Assembly (NCBI GenBank): GCA_949317995.1
Contig: OX439047.1
Location: 2,156,501 to 2,220,500, forward strand
DNA from: Acholoe squamosa
Taxonomy: Eukaryota; Annelida; Polychaeta; Phyllodocida; Polynoidae
Direction of reading: 5' to 3'
Length of the DNA: 64,000 nt
The position numbers and the translations under genes were made by a program. Within the stretch, counting starts at the first letter, position 1. Each line of letters opens with the position of its first letter. The notes under the pieces were generated by a model. The model was not told the origin of the DNA, made no database searches, and worked only from the letters and a program-made list of their open reading frames with translations. Positions 55,871 to 64,000 of the stretch are shown here, piece after piece.

Positions 55871-56220
55871 CTGCAACAAATAAACAGTGCAATAATTCAC
55901 CAAGAAAGTACCAACATTCAATTTAAGTGTAAAATAAACAGTAGAATGGTTCAGCAAGAAAGTGCCAACATTCATATGAAGTGTGATGAAATATCTGAAG
56001 CTGTAGTTGGTGACAGACATGATTCACCACTCCGTCTAAGCCACAGCAACAATGATACATAATAGATGTCTGACCATTGGATATGAAGATTGATGTACAT
56101 GAACTAAAGTCAATAGCGCACTACATTCGCTACAACAGTACTGCGTTCTGGCTTCTCTTCCCACATTCAAATTCCTGTTTCAATGTTCATCACAGAGATC
56201 TTCAAGGAATCCAGACATAC

Positions 56221-56336
56221 CTTGGTATAAGGGTGTTGATGAGGTGCCTGGGAGTCCCACTTCTGACACGAGTAGCCTCTATGTGTTACAGACATAGTAC
56301 CTGTGTACGTCCAACCGCCTTTATTCACTTTACATC
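56221..56336 (-). CDS. Kringle 5, first-half exon
   Basis: 116 nt, acceptor CATTTTGCAG, donor CAAG|GTATGT; phase 1 in, phase 0 out. It codes (G)CKVNKGGWTYTGTMSV, then GYSCQKWDSQAPHQHPYTK. Its phase 0 donor differs from the other kringle exons and matches the phase 0 acceptor of the next exon. Confidence 0.9.
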
Positions 56337-56602
56337 CTGCAAAATGAGGCAAACATAGCTTAGGGTTACACAGAAAACCTTCAGGTAGATAGATGGAGAC
56401 ATACAAGGAATGGGTGGAATGGTGAGATGATGATCTTTGCTTATGGTGCCAGGGTAGAAATCAGAAAAGCATACATCAGTCTAGCAGAGACTTCAACAAC
56501 AGATGAACAGCTGGCTGTTTCTTCAGTCAACATGATATAAGCAGCTATCATTGCCCAATTACCATAGTCCTGTATATATACTGTACACATTATGACACTT
56601 AC

Positions 56603-56737
56603 CACAGTCAGGTACATCACAGTACTCCCACTCCACCTCAGGGTCCAGTGTGTAACACCATGGTCCATCAGGGCGGGACCGGTCCGGGTTCCTGCATGCG
56701 TCTCCCGCCTCCTGTATGCTGCCGTCTGAGAAGGCAC
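56603..56737 (-). CDS. Kringle 4, second-half exon
   Basis: 135 nt, acceptor CTCCTTCCAG, donor TGTG|GTAAGT. It codes AFSDGSIQEAGDACRNPDRS, then GPWCYTLDP and WEYCDVPDC. Tyr is replaced by Ala in the usual NYCRNP motif (DACRNP). Confidence 0.92.
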
Positions 56738-56895
56738 CTGGAAGGAGGCACAGAGATATCAACTTCACAAAATGTGGTAAGCTGAGTACATACAGTATGA
56801 GCTGTCCTCCGATGTTTATTCATTATAAGTAAAAGCACAGCTATATTGGTCCTAAGAGGTAGTTGGCAGTGAAAAATGAGATAAAAAGCTGGTAC

Positions 56896-57015
56896 CTGGA
56901 GTATTGTAGTTGTGTCTGTGTGGTACCTGCTGGTCCCAGCGCTGACAGGCCCGGTATGACATGGTGTGCGATATGGTACCTCTGTATGTGTGTCCTGTAC
57001 GGGACAACTTACAGT
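56896..57015 (-). CDS. Kringle 4, first-half exon
   Basis: 120 nt, acceptor TGTTACACAG, donor CCAG|GTACCA. It codes (D)[16 protein letters not shown], then [18 protein letters not shown]. The preceding linker exon supplies the first base of the Asp codon. Confidence 0.92.
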
Positions 57016-57052
57016 CTGTGTAACATAGAAACATTATACACTATAATACCTT

Positions 57053-57175
57053 TGTACATGTGTCCTGATTGTGACAGCTTATGGTCTGCTCAACATAGGG
57101 ACATAAAAACAATAATTGCAGTACACTATAATTGCACCAACTTGCAGTCTGTTTAACATAGGGACATAGAAACAG
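57053..57175 (-). pseudogene. Two decayed copies of the kringle 4 exon start
   Basis: 57,053-57,106 parallels the acceptor and first ~30 coding bases of the exon above (for example ATGTGTCCTGATTGTGACAG), and 57,131-57,175 repeats only the acceptor region. Neither continues into the rest of the exon. Confidence 0.65.
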
Positions 57176-57198
57176 TACTTGTACACGGCAATACACTC

Positions 57199-57456
57199 TC
57201 TGGAGGCCATTTCTCAATGTACTACGACTGCACACAGCCACTACGATTTAAAAATGCCAAGAATAAGCCAGGCTATCGTAGGAACTGCCCTACGACTGCT
57301 CACTACAATTAGAAGCTATGCAGTAATTACATAAGGTTAAGTAGGGCAGTCGTACTGATGCAGACATTAGGGACTACTAGTTCATGGTGCTGTTATTAGG
57401 TTCTCACTATGATTTTAAGGACAGCAGTCGTAGTGTGTTAAGAAATGGCCTCCAGA
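57199..57456. mobile_element. MITE, 258 bp
   Basis: The terminal inverted repeat TCTGGAGGCCATTTCT at the left and its complement at the right is followed on both sides by sequence around ACTACGACTGC. Further internal palindromes (CTGCCCTACGACTGC / GGGCAGTCGTA) suggest strong folding. No coding capacity. Confidence 0.65.
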
Positions 57457-57536
57457 CAACAAAGGCTATAAGTAACAACAAAATATACGATACTTATTTG
57501 AATAATACAATGTATGGAATTAGACTAGTCACATAC

Positions 57537-57566
57537 CTTGTGAGGTTTTACTGACAGGGACTGATG
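57537..57566 (-). CDS. Linker mini-exon, 30 nt
   Basis: Acceptor TTGATCTTCCAG, donor CAAG|GTATGT, phase 1 both sides, coding (P)SVPVSKTSQ(D). Both splice sites are strong and the frame fits the flanking exons, but a 30-nt exon needs transcript support; skipping it also keeps frame. Confidence 0.6.
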
Positions 57567-57936
57567 CTGGAAGATCAAGTACAAGGTTGGTGAATCATGG
57601 AGTCAATATATACAGAAACTGCCTGCTTTAAGCATCTATTGTATCCCTGCCTATACCTAAAATAGCCATTCTTACTAATAAATCTTTACAAAATATTGAC
57701 TTTAGTAATGTTAGCAAGTCTTTGCCTGTGAAACATTTCACCATGCGGGTGTTTTATAGGATTCAGTATGGAGGCCTAGTGGAGCAACCATTTTGAAATT
57801 TGCTGCTTGAGGTAAAACCCACTGATAAGACTACCATTATGGGTAACTTGTCCCTGGTTAACACCTACTTCTAGGGACATGCTGGTCTCATCTTATCAGT
57901 GTGTGTCGCCGGAACCAGCTCCAGACCGGATAGTGG

Positions 57937-60900
57937 CCAATAGACGTACATCACGAAAGCTTACGTGGTGTTGGTACTGGTGGGTGTTCTATAGATGTAC
58001 ATCACGATAACTTACGTGGTGTTGGTACTGGCGGGTGTTCTATAGACGTACATCACGATAGCTTACATGGTGTTGGTACTGGTGGGTGTTCTATAGATGT
58101 ACATCATAATAACTTACGTGGTGTTGGTACAGGTGGGTGTTCTATAGACGTACATCATGATAACTTATGTGGTGTTGGTACAGGTGGGTGTTCTATAGAT
58201 GTACATCATGATAACTTATGTGGTGTTGGTACTGGTGGGTGTTCTATAGATGTACATCATGATAACTTATGTGGTGTTGGTACTGGTGGGTGTTCTATAG
58301 ATGTACATCATGATAACTTATGTGGTATTGGTACAGGTGGGTGTTCTATAGATGTACATCACGATAACTTATGTGGTGTTGGTACAGGCGGGTGTTCTAT
58401 AGATGTACATCACGATAACTTATGTGGTGTTGGTACAGGTGGGTGTTCTATAGACGTACAATATGATAACTTACGTGGTGTTGGTACTGGTGGGTGTTCT
58501 ATAGATGTACATCATGATAACTTATGTGGTGTTGGTACTGGTGGGTGTTCTATAGACGTACATCATGATAACTTATGTGGTGTTGGTACTGGTGGGTGTT
58601 CTATAGATGTACATCACGATAACTTATGTGGTGTTGGTACAGGCGGGTGTTCTATAGACGTACATCATGATAACTTACGTGGTGTTGGTACTGGTGGGTG
58701 TTCTATAGATGTACATCACGATAACTTATGTGGTGTTGGTACAGGCGGGTGTTCTATAGACGTACATCATGATAACTTACGTGGTGTTGGTACTGGTGGG
58801 TGTTCTATAGATGTACATCACGATAACTTATGTGGTGTTGGTACTGGTGGGTGTTCTATAGATGTACATCACAATAACTTACCTGGTGTTGGTACTGGCG
58901 GGTGTTCTATAGATGTACATCATAATAACTTACGTGGTGTTGGTACAGGTGGGTGTTCTATAGACGTACATCATGATAACTTACGTGGTGTTGGTACTGG
59001 TGGGTGTTCTATAGATGTACATCATGATAACTTATGTGGTGTTGGTACAGGTGGGTGTTCTATAGATGTACATCACGATAACTTATGTGGTGTTGGTACA
59101 GGCGGGTGTTCTATAGATGTACATCATGATAACTTACTTGGTGTTGGTACAGGCGGGTGTTCTATAGATGTACATCATGATAACTTATGTGGTGTTGGTA
59201 CTGGTGGGTGTTCTATAGATGTACATCACGATAACTTATGTGGTGTTGGTACAGGCGGGTGTTCTATAGATGTACATCATGATAACTTATGTGGTGTTGG
59301 TACAGGCGGGTGTTCTATAGATGTACATCACGATAACTTATGTGGTGTTGGTACAGGTGGGTGTTCTATAGATGTACATCATGATAACTTACTTGGTGTT
59401 GGTACAGGCGGGTGTTCTATAGACGTACATCACGATAACTTATGTGGTGTTGGTACTGGTGGGTGTTCGATAGATGTACATCATGATAACTTACTTGGTG
59501 TTGGTACAGGCGGGTGTTCTATAGATGTACATCACGATAACTTATGTGGTGTTGGTACAGGTGGGTGTTCTATAGATGTACATCACGATAACTTATGTGG
59601 TGTTGGTACAGGTGGGTGTTCTATAGATGTACATCATGATAACTTATGTGGTGTTGGTACAGGCGGGTGTTCTATAGATGTACATCATGATAACTTATGT
59701 GGTGTTGGTACAGGTGGGTGTTCTATAGATGTACATCATGATAACTTATGTGGTGTTGGTACAGGCGGGTGTTCTATAGATGTACATCATGATAACTTAT
59801 GTGGTGTTGGTACAGGTGGGTGTTCTATAGATGTACATCATGATAACTTATGTGGTGTTGGTACAGGCGGGTGTTCTATAGATGTACATCACGATAACTT
59901 ATGTGGTGTTGGTACAGGCGGGTGTTCTATAGATGTACATCACGATAACTTATGTGGTGTTGGTACAGGTGGGTGTTCTATAGATGTACATCATGATAAC
60001 TTATGTGGTGTTGGTACAGGCGGGTGTTCTATAGATGTACATCATGATAACTTATGTGGTGTTGGTACAGGCGGGTGTTCTATAGATGTACATCACGATA
60101 ACTTATGTGGTGTTGGTACAGGTGGGTGTTCTATAGATGTACATCACGATAACTTATGTGGTGTTGGTACAGGTGGGTGTTCTATAGACGTACATCACGA
60201 TAACTTATGTGGTGTTGGTACAGGTGGGTGTTCTATAGATGTACATCATGATAACTTATGTGGTATTTGTACAGGCGGGTGTTCTATAGATGTACATCAC
60301 GATAACTTATGTGGTGTTGGTACTGGCGGGTGTTCTATAGAGGTACATCACGATAACTTATGTGGTGTTGGTACTAGCGGGTGTTCTATAGATGTACATC
60401 ACGATAACTTATGTGGTGTTGGTACTGGTGGGTGTTCTATAGATGTACATCATGATAACTTATGTGGTGTTGGTACAGGCGGGTGTTCTATAGATGTACA
60501 TCATAATAACTTACTTGGTGTTGGTACTGGTGGGTGTTCTATAGATGTACATCATGATAACTTATGTGGTGTTGGTACTGGTGGGTGTTCTATAGATGTA
60601 CATCATGATAACTTATGTGGTGTTGGTACAGGCGGGTGTTCTATAGACGTACATCATGATAACTTATGTGGTGTTGGTACTGGTGGGTGTTCTATAGACG
60701 TACATCATGATAACTTATGTGGTGTTGGTACTGGTGGGTGTTCTATAGATGTACATCATGATAACTTATGTGGTGTTGGTACAGGTGGGTGTTCTATAGA
60801 TGTACATCACGATAACTTATGTGGTGTTGGTACATGCGGGTGTTCTATAGATGTACATCATGATAACTTACTTGGTGTTGGTACAGGCGGGTGTTCTATA

Positions 60901-61534
60901 GATGTACATCACGATAACTTATGTGGTGTTGGTACAGGCGGGTGTTCTATAGATGTACATCATGATAACTTACTTGGTGTTGGTACTGGTGGGTGTTCTA
61001 TAGATGTATATCACGATAACTTATGTGGTGTTGGTACAGGTGGGTGTTCTATAGATGTACATCACGATAACTAACCTGGTGTTGGTACTGGCGGTTGTTC
61101 TATAGATGTACATCACGATAACTTATGTGGTGTTGGTACAGGTGGGTGTTCTATAGATGTACATTATGATAACTTATGTGGTGTTGGTACTGGCGGTTGT
61201 TCTATAGATGTACATCACGATAACTTACGTGGTGTTGGTACAGGTGGGTGTTCTATAGATGTACATCACAATAACTTATGTGGTGTTGGTACTGGTGGGT
61301 GTTCTATAGATGTACATCACGATAACTTATGTGGTGTTGGTACTGGTGGGTGTTCTATAGACGTACATCACGATAACTTATGTGGTGTTGGTACAGGTGG
61401 GTGTTCTATAGACGTACATCACGATAACTTATGTGGTGTTGGTACTGGTGGGTGTTCTATAGATGTACATCACGATAACTTATGTGGTGTTGGTACTGGT
61501 GGGTGTTCTATAGATGTACATCACGATAACTTAC
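57937..61534. repeat. 51-bp minisatellite (about 70 copies) built from a linker exon end and its donor
   Basis: On the minus strand the unit reads GTAAGTTATCGTGATGTACA, a spacer, and CCAGTACCAACACCAC, the last being the 3' end of the linker exon at 61,535-61,594. Periodicity 51 bp is exact (for example 61,480 and 61,531). In most units the donor GT has become AT (TTATGT on the + strand), while a minority with TTACGT or TTACTT keep GTAAGT. Confidence 0.95.
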
Positions 61535-61594
61535 GTGGTGTTGGTACTGGCGGGTACACCTCTTGGTCTGATCCTGCAGCAGGGATCTCCAGCT
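61535..61594 (-). CDS. Linker exon between kringles 3 and 4
   Basis: 60 nt, acceptor GTTTGATGCAG, donor CCAC|GTAAGT, phase 1 both sides, coding (E)LEIPAAGSDQEVYPPVPTP. A Pro-rich extended linker. Its donor is the source-like end of the 51-bp array. Confidence 0.75.
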
Positions 61595-61856
61595 CTGCAT
61601 CAAACATAAACCTCATGACACCTTGCACCTAACTCAAGTTTGTTTTCACACAAATATAATTGAAGAAAATGTGACTCATGTGAATTTTAACTTTCTAGAT
61701 CCAGGAAAATAGAATTGCTGAGATTTCTTTGAGGATGAGTGTTTTGCATCCAGGAGTACACATTCAAACCTGACTGCAGATGGAGAGAGTGTATATAAGG
61801 TATTGCTATATTGGCATTTCCTCATCTTTTATTTAGTAAATGATCTGTATACTTGC

Positions 61857-61945
61857 CACAAAGTGAGATGTCACAATACTCCCAGCGTTTGTCCGGGTCA
61901 GTAGTATAGCACCAAGGTCCGTTAGGCTCCTGGTCATCAGGGTTT
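61857..61945 (-). CDS. Kringle 3, second part; GC donor
   Basis: 89 nt, acceptor GCATGCTACAG, phase 2 in. It codes [20 protein letters not shown], then WEYCDISLC. The donor is TGTG|GCAAGT, a GC-AG intron at the place where the other kringle exons have GT. Just upstream, in-frame sequence (CNGILAACY) looks like the remains of an older exon start. Confidence 0.8.
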
Positions 61946-62054
61946 CTGTAGCATGCAGCCAGGATACCATTACAATTTGGTACATCATCAGTTGTTAAAG
62001 GCATGGAGGAGGCATATCAGAGTCTAATACCTTAATTAGTAGATAAAGTAATAC

Positions 62055-62220
62055 CTGCAGTAGTTGTGCGAGTCGTGTGCGTGGCCCTCAGGAAACATGG
62101 AGTCCTCATCATAGCTATGTGCGTGAGGAGTCTGTGAGTCCCAGCGCTGACATGATCTGCCTGACACAGTTCTAGAGACTGTCCCACTGTAGTCCATGCC
62201 TGGTATGTCCATCCGACACT
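62055..62220 (-). CDS. Kringle 3, first part
   Basis: 166 nt, acceptor TTATTATCAG, donor TGCAG|GTATTA, phase 2 out. It codes (E)CRMDIPGMDYSGTVSR, then GRSCQRWDSQTPHAHSYDED and HDSHNYCR. The intron sits after NYCR, later than in the other split kringles, so the boundary has shifted. Confidence 0.85.
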
Positions 62221-62261
62221 CTGATAATAAACACAACATAATAACTAACCCTAGCCCTAAC

Positions 62262-62538
62262 CTTGACAAGTTCTGCCTGACACAGTCCTAGATACTGTCC
62301 CACAGTAGTTTGTGCCGGGTATGTCCACCCAATACTCTGTCAATAAACATATCATAGATACAACATAATAACTAACCCTAGCCCTAACCTTGACAAGTTC
62401 TGCCTGACACAGTCCTAGATACTGTCCCACTGCCATCCATGCCCAGTATGTCCACCGGACACTCTGATTATAAATATAAGATATGTATAACATTATAAAT
62501 AACAATGTAGTCCATGCCTGGTACGTTCACCCGACACT
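62262..62538 (-). pseudogene. Three truncated tandem copies of the kringle 3 exon start
   Basis: Copies at about 62,262-62,336, 62,395-62,463 and 62,503-62,538 repeat the acceptor and the first 35-75 coding bases (AGTGTCGGATGGACATAC-like, then GGGACAGTATCTAGGACTGT) and then break off at GTCAAGGTTAGGGCTAGGGT or earlier. None reaches the kringle core. Confidence 0.75.
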
Positions 62539-62727
62539 CTGATAACAGTTAAAAGGTCAAGGGTAAATCTCTGTATAGGGACATGAAATGCCAGTATCCT
62601 AACTGTCTATATCTATTGTAAAGAGGATGAATATCACCCATATTCTAAAATCCTCAGTTAACCTGCAGTTGTCAGCAGATGTCTAATTCTCTACATCATT
62701 TCCTGAGGTTAAGTTATTTAGACCTAC

Positions 62728-62979
62728 CACAATATGGCAGCCCGCAGCGCTCCCAGCGTATCTCAGGTTCGGTGGTGAGGCACCATGGTCCCTCAGAACT
62801 GTCACCTCGTGGGTTACGGCAGTAGTTAGCAGCATCCTCTATACTGCCGTCTGGGAAGTCTGCATCAGTGTAGTCATGGCGATGTGGGATCTGGGCGCTC
62901 CACGACTGGCAGACAAAGCCTGACACTGTTTTATGTTTCAGTCCCATGTAAGTCCTGTCTGCTCGAGATGTCCTACATT
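62728..62979 (-). CDS. Kringle 2, whole domain in one exon
   Basis: 252 nt, acceptor CAACCTTACAG, donor TGTG|GTAGGT, phase 1 both sides. It has the complete kringle: CRTSRADRTYMG, SGFVCQSWSAQIPHRHDY, FPDGSIEDAANYCRNP, GPWCLTTEP and WERCGLPYC, with six cysteines. It is the only kringle here without an internal intron. Confidence 0.93.
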
Positions 62980-63525
62980 CTGTAAGGTTGAGTTTACAAA
63001 ATATTCCCAAATAATGGGTGTTCATGATACCTCTGTTACTCTCCATTGCATCATCTCTTCATGATGGAAAATGTATGAAACTACAAACTAGGTGACTTGG
63101 ATTTTGAAAACATGGTGAATAAACCAAAGTGGATACCTTTTTTGAATTTTGATTCAATCTGATCAGTATATTGTCTAGAACATTGAAGTCTTGAAGTGAG
63201 CCACGAGACTGCTTAGGGTAAAATACAAAACTTGCAAAAAGACAAAGATTCACCATTGAAGAAATAACAGCATTTTTTCCCAAGTGTTTGAAATCAATTA
63301 ATTGTAACAGCAGTTAATATGACTGTGTTTCATTGTGATAGAAATAACAATGATACATTGTAAAATTCAATTATCAATGATTCTCTTAAATGCTATGCAG
63401 CTTTTGACAGTGTATAGATGCACCAACTAAAACATACACCTGACACATAGAGATACCTTAAACAAAGCTAAATGATCATGACCTACTGTCATATTAAGAT
63501 CTGTCACAGTAGTAAGTACACCTAC

Positions 63526-63653
63526 CACATAAAGGTATATCACAGTACTCGTGCCGTGTGTCGGCTGATGTTGTGTAGCACCAGGGACCAAGGGGTGCCA
63601 TGTTGGGGTTACGGCACTTGTTTAACGCATCAGCAATGGTGGCATCCGACACT
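63526..63653 (-). CDS. Kringle 1 (in this window), second-half exon
   Basis: 128 nt, acceptor TTTATACACAG, donor TGTG|GTAGGT; phase 2 in, phase 1 out. It codes VSDATIADALNKCRNPNMAP, then GPWCYTTSAD and HEYCDIPLC. The usual Trp before the YC pair is His. The first half lies beyond the window. Its acceptor is the edge of the 42-bp array. Confidence 0.82.
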
Positions 63654-64000
63654 CTGTGTATAAAAATGACAATAGCAATGGTGACATCAAACACTCTGTG
63701 TGTAAAAATGACATCAGCAATAAAAATGGCATCATCATTGGTGACATCAGACACTCTGTGTGTAAAGATGACAACAGCAATGGTGACATCAGACAATCTG
63801 TGTGTAAAAATGACAACAGCAATGGTGACATCAGACACTCTGTGTGTAAAAATGACATCAGCAATGGTGACATCAGACACTCTGTGTGTAAAAATGAAAT
63901 CAGCATAACTTGGTGACATCAGACAATCTGTGTGTAAAAATGACATCAGCAATGGTGACATCAGACAGTCAGACACTCTGTGTGTAAAAATGACATCAGC
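63641..64000. repeat. 42-bp minisatellite built from an exon acceptor
   Basis: About 8 units to the window end. On the minus strand each reads CATTTTTACACACAG followed by AGTGTCTGATGTCACC, the acceptor and first coding bases of the exon at 63,526-63,653. Most units are 42 bp (14 codons). Confidence 0.9.

Larger units (their letters stand above)
23946..63653 (-). other. Gene model: multi-kringle type I membrane protein, 14 exons (5' incomplete)
   Basis: Minus-strand exons, in order of transcription: 63,526-63,653; 62,728-62,979; 62,055-62,220; 61,857-61,945; 61,535-61,594; 57,537-57,566; 56,896-57,015; 56,603-56,737; 56,221-56,336; 55,732-55,870; 55,037-55,171; 34,447-34,566; 33,817-33,879; 23,946-24,265. 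All junctions have AG acceptors and GT donors (one GC), and all joins keep frame. The product has six kringles (the first one only its second half), a linker, a short stalk, one transmembrane helix and a tail with NPLY. Start codon and signal peptide are beyond 64,000. No kringle shows the DxD/E pair after CRNP known from lysine-binding plasminogen kringles. The ligand is unknown. Two introns are very large (20.5 and 9.6 kb), swollen by repeats and transposons. Confidence 0.85.

Noticed and set aside
57937..61534. CRISPR-like array
   Set aside because: Units are direct tandem copies without unique spacers, in an animal intron.

Overview
This window looks like nuclear DNA of an invertebrate animal. 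It holds spliced genes with canonical GT-AG introns, kringle exons, Ty3/gypsy-type and DNA transposons, a tRNA-derived SINE, many minisatellites and an integrated adintovirus/Polinton-like dsDNA element. A lancelet or a mollusc would fit the minisatellite load and the kringle expansion, but I cannot fix the species from sequence alone.

Layout. (1) 1-10,740: the right part of an AT-rich adintovirus/Polinton-like element, with tightly packed + strand genes: retroviral-type integrase, packaging ATPase, small basic virion proteins, jelly-roll capsid protein, adenain-like protease, membrane and coiled-coil proteins, a DUF5662 protein, a tandem death-domain protein and two dUTPase-fold proteins (one with a ruined active site). 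DNA polymerase B and the left end lie outside the window. The element ends in 37-bp repeats and a hairpin. (2) 10,753-19,509: a 58-bp minisatellite (about 150 copies). (3) 19,510-23,940: non-genic DNA with a GATA microsatellite, 49-bp and 51-bp tandem repeats and an inverted-repeat element with a 38-bp perfect palindrome. (4) 23,946-63,653, minus strand: a large gene for a type I membrane protein. I could define 14 exons whose splice phases all agree: six kringles (the first one partial), two linker exons, a stalk exon, and a last exon with the transmembrane helix and an NPLY-containing tail. The 5' end lies beyond 64,000.

The introns of this gene are full of inserts. A DNA transposon (34,596-50,978) with 19/20 matching ends carries eight copies of a 20-nt motif and a spliced + strand gene. 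A very young, complete Ty3/gypsy-type element (37,232-50,066; LTRs differ at one base) sits inside it and has a third ORF of about 980 codons. There are also MITEs, a foldback element and a SINE.

The most striking observation is that four minisatellites in the kringle gene (36, 57, 51 and 42 bp) each contain an exon edge with its splice site: three copy a donor junction and one copies an acceptor junction. All four unit lengths are multiples of three. In the 36-bp array the stalk exon's reading frame stays open for about 1.5 kb into the intron, with an in-phase donor in nearly every unit, so the array could encode a stalk of variable length. Shorter decayed copies of exon edges lie beside three other exons, so exon-edge duplication looks like a habit of this locus.
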